From NCBI GenBank assembly GCA_019637195.1, contig JAHBWA010000002.1, positions 1 to 64,000 of the forward strand: a DNA stretch of 64,000 nt. The letters run 5' to 3'. The notes under the pieces are model-generated. The model was not told where the DNA came from and made no database searches. It worked only from the letters and a program-made list of their open reading frames with translations. A program made the position numbers and the translations under genes. The number at the start of each line of letters is the position of its first letter. Position 1 is the first letter of the stretch. Shown one piece after another: positions 54,702 through 62,741 of the stretch. This DNA is from Labilithrix sp. (GTDB lineage Bacteria; Myxococcota_A; Polyangia; Polyangiales; Polyangiaceae).

Positions 54702-55991
54702 ATGACCGCACGTTCCCCCTCCAGGCCCGTCGTCCTCGCCAGCATCGCGGGCGCCGCGCTCGCCGCCGTCACGGCGGTGGTCGCGTGCTCGACCGACGAT
54801 CCGCGCGCCGGCACCGGGACCGGTCCGACGAGCAGCGGGGGAACGTCGTCTTCGAGCAGCAGCAGCAGCGGCGGGATCGACGCGACCGCCCCGGACGGCC
54901 CCATCGACTGTGGGGCCGCGCCGGGCGCGGACGCGCCGTTCACGAAGGCGGCGCTGCTCTCCGCGGCCAGCAAGTGCGCGGCGTGGCACGCCTGCGAGTT
55001 CCAGAACGCGGCCACCGCGCTCCGGACCAGCGTGCGCGATCACGCCGCCGCTCCCGACGAGGCCAAGCTCACGGCGGCGCGCACGGCGTGGTCGAACGCG
55101 ATGGACGAGTGGTCCAAGATGGAGCTCTTCCAGTTCGGCCCGGTCGGCAGCCGCGCCGTCGACCAGTACCACGGGCGCGGGCTCCGGAGCTTCGTCCACC
55201 CCTGGCCCGATCACAACCGCTGCCAGGTCGAGGGGCAGATCGCGACGAAGGGCTGGGAAGCGGGGATGGACACGGTGCTCCCGAGCGCGCGTGGCCTCTA
55301 CGCGCTCGAGTACCTCCTCTACTACCCGGGGAGCGATCACGTCTGCCTGCCGGCGTCGGCGACGGGGCAAGCCTGGGACGCGTTCGCGCCGGCCGACCTC
55401 GCGAAGGCCAAGAGCGACTACGCCGTCGCGGTCGCCGACAACGTCGTCGCGCTCGCGCTCGAGATCCGCAACGTGTGGCTCCCCGAAGGTGAAGACTTCG
55501 AGAAGAAGCTCCTCGCGTTCGACGGGTACGGGAGCGAGCAGGAGACGCTGAACGTCGTCGCCTGGTCGCTCTTCTACGCCGAGAAGGAGATCAAGGACTT
55601 CAAGCTGGGCAGCCTCTCCGGCGTCCAGGCGCGCGCCTACGTCGCCGAGACGCCGTTCGGCGCGCGCGAGATCGAGAACATCCGCACGAACCTCCACGCG
55701 TTCCGCGCCCTCTTCCAGGGCTGCGGCGCGAACGGCGCGGGCGTCGGCTTCGACGACTGGCTCGTCGCGGCCGGTCAGGGCGAGCTCGCGAACGAGATGC
55801 TCGCGGCGCTCGTGCAGGCAGAGACCGCGGCCGGCGCGTTCCCCGCCTTCGCGCAGGCGACGGAGGCCCAGTTCCTCGAGCTCTACAACGCGATCAAGCC
55901 GCTCAGCGACCTCCTGAAGACGCGCTTCTTCGGCTCGGCGAGCCCGCTGAACTTGAAGCTTCCCGCCAGCGCCGCCAGTGACACCGACTGA
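54702..55991 (+). CDS. Imelysin (M75-like) lipoprotein
   Basis: A 429-aa protein. The signal ends VVACSTDD (lipobox), a Ser/Gly linker follows, then a helical imelysin domain (about 75-410): KMELFQFGPVGSRAVDQYH, ARGLYALEYLLYY, GEDFEKKLLAFDGYGSEQE and ETPFGAREIENIR. The GxHxxE motif of imelysins reads GLYALE here, with Tyr in the His position. Imelysins take part in iron or heme uptake at the envelope; none is shown to be a true peptidase in uptake. It is the second gene of the probable iron operon. Confidence 0.87.
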   Translation: MTARSPSRPVVLASIAGAALAAVTAVVACSTDDPRAGTGTGPTSSGGTSSSSSSSSGGIDATAPDGPIDCGAAPGADAPFTKAALLSAASKCAAWHACEFQNAATALRTSVRDHAAAPDEAKLTAARTAWSNAMDEWSKMELFQFGPVGSRAVDQYHGRGLRSFVHPWPDHNRCQVEGQIATKGWEAGMDTVLPSARGLYALEYLLYYPGSDHVCLPASATGQAWDAFAPADLAKAKSDYAVAVADNVVALALEIRNVWLPEGEDFEKKLLAFDGYGSEQETLNVVAWSLFYAEKEIKDFKLGSLSGVQARAYVAETPFGAREIENIRTNLHAFRALFQGCGANGAGVGFDDWLVAAGQGELANEMLAALVQAETAAGAFPAFAQATEAQFLELYNAIKPLSDLLKTRFFGSASPLNLKLPASAASDTD

Positions 55992-56079
55992 GCCAGCCGC
56001 CGCGCTCTCGCTCGAGGGCGCGGCACGCTCGTCCTTCCCGGAACGCACGGGGCCCCGCCGCCCGGCTAGCATCGGCCCG

Positions 56080-57525
56080 GTGAAAGCGCTCGGCGCCCTC
56101 GCGCGACGTCTCGAGACGGCGCTCCTCCGCCCGACCGACATCGCGTGGCTCGCCGCGTACCGCGCGCTCTTCGGGCTCGCGCTCGCGGTCTCGATGGAGC
56201 GGTTCCTCGCGTACGGCTGGATCGACACGCTGCTCGTCGCGCCGCGCTTTCGCTTCCACTACTGGGGCTTCGCGTGGGCCACGCCGCTCTCGTCGGGCGG
56301 GATGCACACGCTCTTCTGGTGCCTCGTCGGCCTCGCCCTCGCGATGGCCGCGGGTTTCGCGTTCCGCCTCACCGCGCCGCTGTTCGCCGCCGGGCTCACG
56401 TACATCCAGCTCATCGACGTCTCGACGTACCTGAACCACTACTACCTCGCCGGCCTCCTCACCTGGCTCCTCGCGCTGTCGCCCGCCAACCGCGCGTGGT
56501 CGGTCGACGCCTGGCTCCGCGCGCGCTGGCGCGCGTGGCGCGGGGGCGGGCACGCCAGCGATCGCGAGGTCGCGACGGCCTGGCTGATCCTCTTCCGCGT
56601 ACAGGTCGGCGCCGTGTACTTCTTCGCGGGGCTCGCCAAGGCGCAGAGCGACTGGCTCCTCCACGGCCAGCCGCTCGGCATCTGGCTCGGCGCGAGCACG
56701 AGCGTGCCGCTGCTCGGGAAGCTCTTCACCGTCGGCGGCGTCCCGCTCGCCATGAGCTGGTTCGGCTTCCTGTTCGACACGACGGTCGTGCTGTGGCTGT
56801 CGCTCCGCAAGACGCGGCCGTGGGCGTACGCGGTCGTCCTCGTCTTCCACGTGATGACGCGACTCCTGTTCGACATCGGGATGTTCCCACTCATCATGAG
56901 CCTCTCGGCGCTCGTGTTCTTCGACCCGCGGTGGCCGCGAGCGCTCGCGGCCCGGGTTCGTCGGTCGCCGCGCGACGTCGAGGTCCCCGCGCCCGCCGAC
57001 ACGACCTCCTCGGCCCCCCCTCCGTCCGCGTGGCGCGCGCGGCTCTCCCGCGTGGCCCTCGGCGTCGGCGCGCTCTACTGCGTCGTCCAGGTGCTCCTGC
57101 CGCTCCGCTGCCACCTCTACGGGGGAAACGTCCTCTGGCACGAGCAGGGGATGCGCTTCTCCTGGCGGGTGATGGTCCGGGCGAAGGGCGGCGCCAACAC
57201 GTTCCTCGTTCGCCAGAAGGAGACGGGCCGCGTCTTCCACGTCCCTCCCCGCGAATATTTGACTCCTTTCCAGGAGAACGAGATGTCCGGACAGCCGGAT
57301 CTCGTGCTTCAACTCGCGCACCACATCGGTCGCGATTTCGAGGAGCGCGGCTTCGGCCCGGTCGAGGTCCGCGTCGACTCGAAGGTCTCGCTCAACGGTC
57401 GCCCCGGCGCGCCGCTCATCGACCCCACGGTCGATCTCACGACGATGAACGACGGTCTCGGCCCCGCCGCCTGGCTCCTCCCCGCCCCCAACCAAGCGCC
57501 TCCCCCCACCCGGCCCGTGCTGTGA
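56080..57525 (+). CDS. HTTM-domain membrane protein (VKGC-like)
   Basis: About 481 aa. Horizontally transferred transmembrane (HTTM) domain with several helices: RPTDIAWLAAYRALFGLALA, RFLAYGWIDTLL, HYWGFAWATP, GAVYFFAGLAKAQSDWL. The C-terminal soluble tail WHEQGMRFSWRVMVRAKGG and PLIDPTVDLT resembles the end of vitamin-K carboxylase-like proteins. No carboxylase activity is shown in bacteria. GTG 56080 gives a usual start; GTG 55978 inside the imelysin end is the alternative. Its stop overlaps the TonB receptor start. Confidence 0.87.
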   Translation: MKALGALARRLETALLRPTDIAWLAAYRALFGLALAVSMERFLAYGWIDTLLVAPRFRFHYWGFAWATPLSSGGMHTLFWCLVGLALAMAAGFAFRLTAPLFAAGLTYIQLIDVSTYLNHYYLAGLLTWLLALSPANRAWSVDAWLRARWRAWRGGGHASDREVATAWLILFRVQVGAVYFFAGLAKAQSDWLLHGQPLGIWLGASTSVPLLGKLFTVGGVPLAMSWFGFLFDTTVVLWLSLRKTRPWAYAVVLVFHVMTRLLFDIGMFPLIMSLSALVFFDPRWPRALAARVRRSPRDVEVPAPADTTSSAPPPSAWRARLSRVALGVGALYCVVQVLLPLRCHLYGGNVLWHEQGMRFSWRVMVRAKGGANTFLVRQKETGRVFHVPPREYLTPFQENEMSGQPDLVLQLAHHIGRDFEERGFGPVEVRVDSKVSLNGRPGAPLIDPTVDLTTMNDGLGPAAWLLPAPNQAPPPTRPVL

Positions 57526-59804
57526 AACGCCTTCGCTCCCGCCCTCTCCCGCTCTCCGTCACCTGCCTCGCCGCGCTGGGCCTCGTCCTCGCGCCGTCGC
57601 GACGCGCCGCCGCCCAAGCCCCGCCGAGCGCGACTCCGGCCCCTGCCGCCGCGACCGAGCCGCCCGCGAGCCCGGGCGCGGCCGAGCCACCTGCAGACCC
57701 CTCGAAGTCGAACGATCCCGACGAGGTCTTCATCGCGGGCACCGCGCTCTCGCACACGGCGGGCTCGGCGCAAGTCATCAAGAAGGACCAGCTCGACCGA
57801 TTCGAGTACGACGATCCGACCGCGACGCTGATGCAGGTCCCCGGCGTCTACATCCGCGGCGAGGATGGCGTCGGGCTCCGCCCGAACATCGGTATCCGCG
57901 GCGCGAACCCGGACCGCAGCAAGAAGCTCACGCTGATGGAGGACGGGATCCTCATGGGCCCGGCGCCTTACTCGGCGCCCGCGGGCTACTACTTCCCGCT
58001 CGTCACCCGCATGACGCAGATGCGCGTGGTCAAGGGACCGGCGGCCATCGCCTACGGCCCGAACACCGTCGGCGGCGCGATCGACTTCGTCTCCCGGCCG
58101 ATCCCGACGCGCACGAGCGGGGCCGTCGACCTCGCGGCGGGACAGTACGGCTACGGCAAGGCGCACGCCTGGTTCGGCAGCAACGACGGCCGCCTCGGCT
58201 TCCTCGTCGAGGGCGTGCGCCTACAGAACACGGGCTTCGCCGAGCTTCCGAACGGCGCCGACACCGGGTCGACCCGCAACGACTGGATGATCAAGACGGC
58301 GTACACGATCGATCCGGACGCAAAGACGAAGCACCGGCTCCAGCTCAAGCTGTCGTACGCCGACGAGGTCTCGAACGAGACGTACCTGGGCCAGACCGAC
58401 GCCGACTTCCGCACGAACCCGTACCGCCGCTACCCCGCGAGCTCGCTCGATCAGATGAAGAACCACCGGACGGGGATCGTGGCGTCGCACACGATCGAGG
58501 GGCCGGGCTCGACGTACCAGATCAAGACGAGCGCCTACCGGTTCGACTACCAGCGCAAGTGGACGAAGCTGAACCACCTCGGCGGCGCCGCGGCGTCGAC
58601 GGTCCTCGCGAACCCCGACGATCCGAGCTTCTCCGGCTACTACGCGGTGATCGCGGGCCGGAACGACAGCGGCTCGGCCTCCGACACGCTCTTCATCGGC
58701 CCGAACGATCGCTCCTTCGTGAGCCAGGGCGTCCAGAGCGTCCTGTCGACGTCGGTGAACACGGGCCCGGTCGAGCACAAGCTCGAGAGCGGGCTCCGCT
58801 TCCACTACGACCACATCAAGCGCCTCCACACGGAGTCGGCGTTCCTGATGCAGAACGGCGCGCTGGTCCCCGCGGGCGAGTCGGTCGTCACCACGACCGA
58901 CAACTTCGCGAGCACCCACGCGATCGCGCTGCACATGACCGACGCGATGACCTGGCGGAGGCTCACCCTCACGCCGGGCGCGCGCGTCGAGTTCATCGGG
59001 TCGCGCACCGAGGACTACCGCTCGAACGAAGAAAGCGACCGCCTCGTCGCCGCGGTGATGCCGGGCATCGGCGCGTACTACGAGCTCTTGCAGAGCCTCG
59101 GCCTCCTCGCGGGCGTCTACCGCGGCTTCAGCCCGCCCGCGCCGGGCGCCGATCGGTTGACCAAGCCCGAGTACAGCGTCAACTACGAGGCGGGCGCGCG
59201 CTACACCCGCGGGGCTTCGCGCGCCGAGCTGATCGGCTTCTACAACGACTACTCGAACCTGACCGACACCTGCACGTTCGCGAGCGGCTGCGTGAACGCG
59301 AATTTCGATCGTCAGTTCGACGCCGGCAAGGCGCGCGTCTACGGCCTCGAGGCCTTCGTCGGGCACGAGCAGCGCCTCGGCGACCTCCGGCTCCCGCTGA
59401 CCGCCGCGTACACGCTCACCTACGGCGAGTTCCAGAGCGACTTCACCTCGCAGGACCCGATCTACGGCACCGTCCGCGCGGGCGACGAGCTGCCCTACAT
59501 CCCGCGAAACCAGCTCAACGTCACCGCCGCCGTCGAGCACGCGCGCGCGGGGCTGAACGCCGCGTTCAACTACGTCGCGCCGATGCGAGAGCAGGCCGGC
59601 AACCTCCCGCTCGAGCGCGCGGTCGCGACCGACGAGCAGGTCTGGGTGGACTTCGGCGGCTACGTGAACGCGCTCCGCTGGCTCCGCGTCTACGCGAACC
59701 TCCGCAACGCGTTCGGCGCCGAGAACATCGTCGGCCGCCGCCCCTACGGGGCGCGCGCGAACGCGCCGCGGTGGCTCCAGGTCGGCATGAAGGTCCAGTT
59801 CTAG
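57522..59804 (+). CDS. TonB-dependent receptor, FecA-like
   Basis: A 760-aa outer-membrane receptor. Signal peptide, Pro/Ala-rich linker, TonB-box-like DEVFIAG, plug domain (GSAQVIKKDQLDRFE, GVGLRPNIGIRGANPDRSK, TLMEDGILMGPAPYSAP, VVKGPAAIAYGPNTVGGAID), then a 22-strand barrel ending VGMKVQF. It resembles ferric-dicitrate/FecA-type receptors. GTG 57522 overlaps the HTTM TGA (GTGA). It is the last gene of the probable iron operon. Confidence 0.93.
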   Translation: MKRLRSRPLPLSVTCLAALGLVLAPSRRAAAQAPPSATPAPAAATEPPASPGAAEPPADPSKSNDPDEVFIAGTALSHTAGSAQVIKKDQLDRFEYDDPTATLMQVPGVYIRGEDGVGLRPNIGIRGANPDRSKKLTLMEDGILMGPAPYSAPAGYYFPLVTRMTQMRVVKGPAAIAYGPNTVGGAIDFVSRPIPTRTSGAVDLAAGQYGYGKAHAWFGSNDGRLGFLVEGVRLQNTGFAELPNGADTGSTRNDWMIKTAYTIDPDAKTKHRLQLKLSYADEVSNETYLGQTDADFRTNPYRRYPASSLDQMKNHRTGIVASHTIEGPGSTYQIKTSAYRFDYQRKWTKLNHLGGAAASTVLANPDDPSFSGYYAVIAGRNDSGSASDTLFIGPNDRSFVSQGVQSVLSTSVNTGPVEHKLESGLRFHYDHIKRLHTESAFLMQNGALVPAGESVVTTTDNFASTHAIALHMTDAMTWRRLTLTPGARVEFIGSRTEDYRSNEESDRLVAAVMPGIGAYYELLQSLGLLAGVYRGFSPPAPGADRLTKPEYSVNYEAGARYTRGASRAELIGFYNDYSNLTDTCTFASGCVNANFDRQFDAGKARVYGLEAFVGHEQRLGDLRLPLTAAYTLTYGEFQSDFTSQDPIYGTVRAGDELPYIPRNQLNVTAAVEHARAGLNAAFNYVAPMREQAGNLPLERAVATDEQVWVDFGGYVNALRWLRVYANLRNAFGAENIVGRRPYGARANAPRWLQVGMKVQF

Positions 59805-59840
59805 CGCGACCGCCGGATCCGCTATCGTGGGTCGCGCTTC

Positions 59841-61070
59841 ATGCCGAGCGAAGCCCCCGGCCCCCGACCGACATCCGAGCGCGCGATCGTCTTCTGCGTC
59901 GGCGCCGTTCAGTTCGTGAACATCCTCGACTTCATGATCGTCATGCCGCTCGGGCCTGACTTCGCGAAGGCGCTCGGCATCCCGCTCTCGCAGCTCGGCT
60001 ACGTCGGCGGCAGCTACACCGCCGCCGCGTGCGTCTCCGGGCTCGCCGGCGCGTTCTTCCTCGACCGCTTCGATCGGAAGAAGGCGCTCGGCGTCACGCT
60101 CGCCGGCCTCGTGCTCGGCACGCTCGCCGGCGCGTTCGCGCACGGGCTCGGCACGCTCATGCTCGCGCGCGTCGTCGCGGGCGCGTTCGGCGGGCCGGCG
60201 ACCTCGCTCTCGTATTCGATCGTCGCCGACGTGATCCCGATCGAGCGCCGCGGCAAGGCGATGGGCGCCGTCATGGGCGCCTTCTCGGTGGCGTCCGTGC
60301 TCGGCGTCCCGGCCGGCCTCGAGCTCGCCCGCCAGGGCTCGTGGAAGATGCCGTTCATCGCGGTGGCGCTCCTCGGCGCGGTCCTCGGGACCTTCGCGCA
60401 GCTCGTGCTGCCCCGGATGTCCGGACACCTCACCCGCGCGCGGCCGCGGACGGCCGGCGAGGACATCCTCCGGCTCCTTCGCCCCGACGTCGGCGTCGCG
60501 CTCATGACGACCTTCTTCGTGATGGCCTCGGGCTTCGTCCTCATCCCGAACATCTCGGCGTACTTGCTCGGCAACCTGAGCTACCCGCGCGAGCGCCTCG
60601 GCCTGCTCTATCTCGCGGGAGGCGTCGTGAGCTTCTTCACGCTGCGCGGCGGAGGGAGGCTGGTCGATCGAAACGGCTCGGCGCGCGTCGGATCCCTCGG
60701 GACGCTCCTGATCGCGACGGCGATCTACCTCGGCTTCATTCGGTCCCCGCCGGCGCTGCCGATCATGGCGATCTTCATCCTCTTCATGATCGCGAGCGGC
60801 CTGCGCAACGTGTCGCTCAACACGCTGATGAGCCGCGTCCCGGGCGCGGAGGAGCGCGCGCGGTTCTCGTCGATGCAGTCGGCCGTTCAGCACCTCGCGG
60901 CGTCGGTGGCGGCGTTCGCGGCGGCGCAGCTGCTCCACGAGCTGCCGGGTGGCCGGCTCGAGGGCATCCCCGCCGTGGCGTCGACCGCGATCGGGCTGGG
61001 CGCGATCGTGATCCCGCTCATGTGGCTCGTCGAGCGCCGCGTGAAGCGCAAGGCGGCGAGCCTCGGCTGA
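59841..61070 (+). CDS. MFS transporter
   Basis: A 409-aa inner-membrane transporter with 12 helices. FVNILDFMIVMPLGPDFAKAL and FLDRFDRKKALGVTLAG (motif A) and GVPAGLELARQGSWKMPF (motif C-like) match drug/sugar efflux MFS proteins (DHA1 type). The substrate is unknown. It starts 36 bp after the TonB receptor stop and could be co-transcribed. Confidence 0.9.
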   Translation: MPSEAPGPRPTSERAIVFCVGAVQFVNILDFMIVMPLGPDFAKALGIPLSQLGYVGGSYTAAACVSGLAGAFFLDRFDRKKALGVTLAGLVLGTLAGAFAHGLGTLMLARVVAGAFGGPATSLSYSIVADVIPIERRGKAMGAVMGAFSVASVLGVPAGLELARQGSWKMPFIAVALLGAVLGTFAQLVLPRMSGHLTRARPRTAGEDILRLLRPDVGVALMTTFFVMASGFVLIPNISAYLLGNLSYPRERLGLLYLAGGVVSFFTLRGGGRLVDRNGSARVGSLGTLLIATAIYLGFIRSPPALPIMAIFILFMIASGLRNVSLNTLMSRVPGAEERARFSSMQSAVQHLAASVAAFAAAQLLHELPGGRLEGIPAVASTAIGLGAIVIPLMWLVERRVKRKAASLG

Positions 61071-61073
61071 GCG

Positions 61074-62606
61074 TCAGAACACCTCGGAGCGATTCACCTC
61101 GCGCGCGGGCGCCGGCGGCGGGATCGGCGCCGCCGCCGGGGGTGGCGCCGCGGCCGGCGGCGGGTCCGCGGGGAGCGAAGCCGTCGTCGTCACGACCTCT
61201 GGCGCACGCGGCGCGGGCCTGGGAGACGACGACGCCGCCGGAAGATCCGCCGGGGTCAGCGCCGGCGGCGCTGGCTCGGGAGGCGGGATATCGTCGCGGC
61301 TCGCCGGGTCCTCTGCCGCGCCGATGCCGGCCATCGTGGCGCCGGTGGTGAGCGTGGCCGACGGCTTGGTCTCCCGCGCGAGGTACACGGAGAGCGTCGA
61401 CGCCATGAGGAAGAGCACGGCGAGCGCGACGGCGAGGAGCCGAGGCCAGAGCCTGCGCCCGCCAGGGACGCCCGCGGCGATGATCGAGCTCTCGACGATG
61501 GCTGCTGCGCGCCCCGAGCCGTCGACGATCGCCCGAGACGGCCGCGAGCTCGGCGCGGTCGGCGAGCCGTCGCGCGAAGCGACGGCCACCCTCGGCGGCG
61601 GGATCGAGATCGCTCCCATCGGCTGCGGAGCAGCGCGGCCCGCTCTCCGCGCCAGGGTGTCGACCTGCTCGAGCGCGCCCGCGAAGGCGACCGCCGACTG
61701 GAAGCGCTCGCCTCGCCGCTCGGCGAACGCGTGGGAGAAGAGCTCGGCGACCATCGGCGGGAGGTCCCGCCGCCACGCGGTGATGGGGGTCGGCTCGACG
61801 CAGCACAGGCGCGCGAAGAGCTCCTCGGGCGTCTCGCCGTCGAAGGGGAACTCGCCCGTCAGGAGGTGGTAGGCGATGACGGCGAGCGCCCAGACGTCGG
61901 CGCGATGGTCGAGGGGCTTGCCTCGCGCCTGCTCCGGGCTCATGTAGGCGGGCGTTCCGAGGAGGAAGCCGCGCAAGGTGGAGTGCTTCGCGTCCTCGAG
62001 GCTGACCGCCGCCCGTCGCGTCGGCGCGCGGAGCTTCGCGATCCCGAAATCGAGGATCTTGACGAGCGCCTTGCCCTCCTCGTCGACCGTGACGAAGACG
62101 TTCGACGGCTTCAGGTCGCGGTGAACGACGCCGTCGGCGTGGGCGACGGCGAGCGCTCGCGCGATCTGATAGACGAGCGGGACCACCTTCTCGAGCGGCA
62201 TCGGTCCGGTGCGCGCGAGGCGAGCGTCGAGCGACTCGCCGGCGAGCAGCTCCATCACGAGGTACGCGTGCGGACCGTCCTCACCGTGATCGGTCACCGA
62301 GACGATGTGCCGGGTCTTGCGCGAGAGCTGCGACGCGATGCGCGCCTCGAGGAGAAAGCGGCTGTCGGCCGACGAGCCGTCGCCGTGCGCGACGTCGCGG
62401 AGCACGATCTTGATCGCGACCTCCTCTTTCAGCGACACGTGCTGCGCGGCCCAGACCTCGCCCATCGCGCCGGACCCGACCTTACGGCGGAGCTCATACC
62501 TGTTCGCGATGCGCATCCCCGGCGCGAGGTTCGGCGGGACCGACGAGCGCGGCGCAGACGTGGCTTCGGGCGCCGACGGGCCGAAGAAGTCGCTCTCACT
62601 CTCCAT
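61074..62606 (-). CDS. Membrane Ser/Thr protein kinase
   Basis: A 510-aa Hanks-type kinase: glycine loop GSGAMGEV at 44-51, Lys66, HRD at 162-164 with KPSN, DFG at 186-188. One transmembrane helix at about 388-408, then a Pro/Ala-rich periplasmic tail. No Shine-Dalgarno; TATATT lies 8 nt before the ATG. It is convergent with the MFS gene (3 bp apart). Its target is unknown. Confidence 0.93.
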   Translation of the reverse strand: MESESDFFGPSAPEATSAPRSSVPPNLAPGMRIANRYELRRKVGSGAMGEVWAAQHVSLKEEVAIKIVLRDVAHGDGSSADSRFLLEARIASQLSRKTRHIVSVTDHGEDGPHAYLVMELLAGESLDARLARTGPMPLEKVVPLVYQIARALAVAHADGVVHRDLKPSNVFVTVDEEGKALVKILDFGIAKLRAPTRRAAVSLEDAKHSTLRGFLLGTPAYMSPEQARGKPLDHRADVWALAVIAYHLLTGEFPFDGETPEELFARLCCVEPTPITAWRRDLPPMVAELFSHAFAERRGERFQSAVAFAGALEQVDTLARRAGRAAPQPMGAISIPPPRVAVASRDGSPTAPSSRPSRAIVDGSGRAAAIVESSIIAAGVPGGRRLWPRLLAVALAVLFLMASTLSVYLARETKPSATLTTGATMAGIGAAEDPASRDDIPPPEPAPPALTPADLPAASSSPRPAPRAPEVVTTTASLPADPPPAAAPPPAAAPIPPPAPAREVNRSEVF

Positions 62607-62741
62607 ATCCGCTTAATATACCTACCGGGATTCTCTTCGCCACTCTCCGACCTGCGCGCCGGCGAACGACGCACGACGTGACGCGATGCGCCGGAGGTGT
62701 ATGTCTTCTCTACGCTTTCGGGCCCTGCTAAGCAGCACCCG

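Noticed and set aside
58221-60938. A 905-codon minus-strand frame across the TonB receptor and MFS genes
   Set aside because: Antisense shadow of two clear genes.
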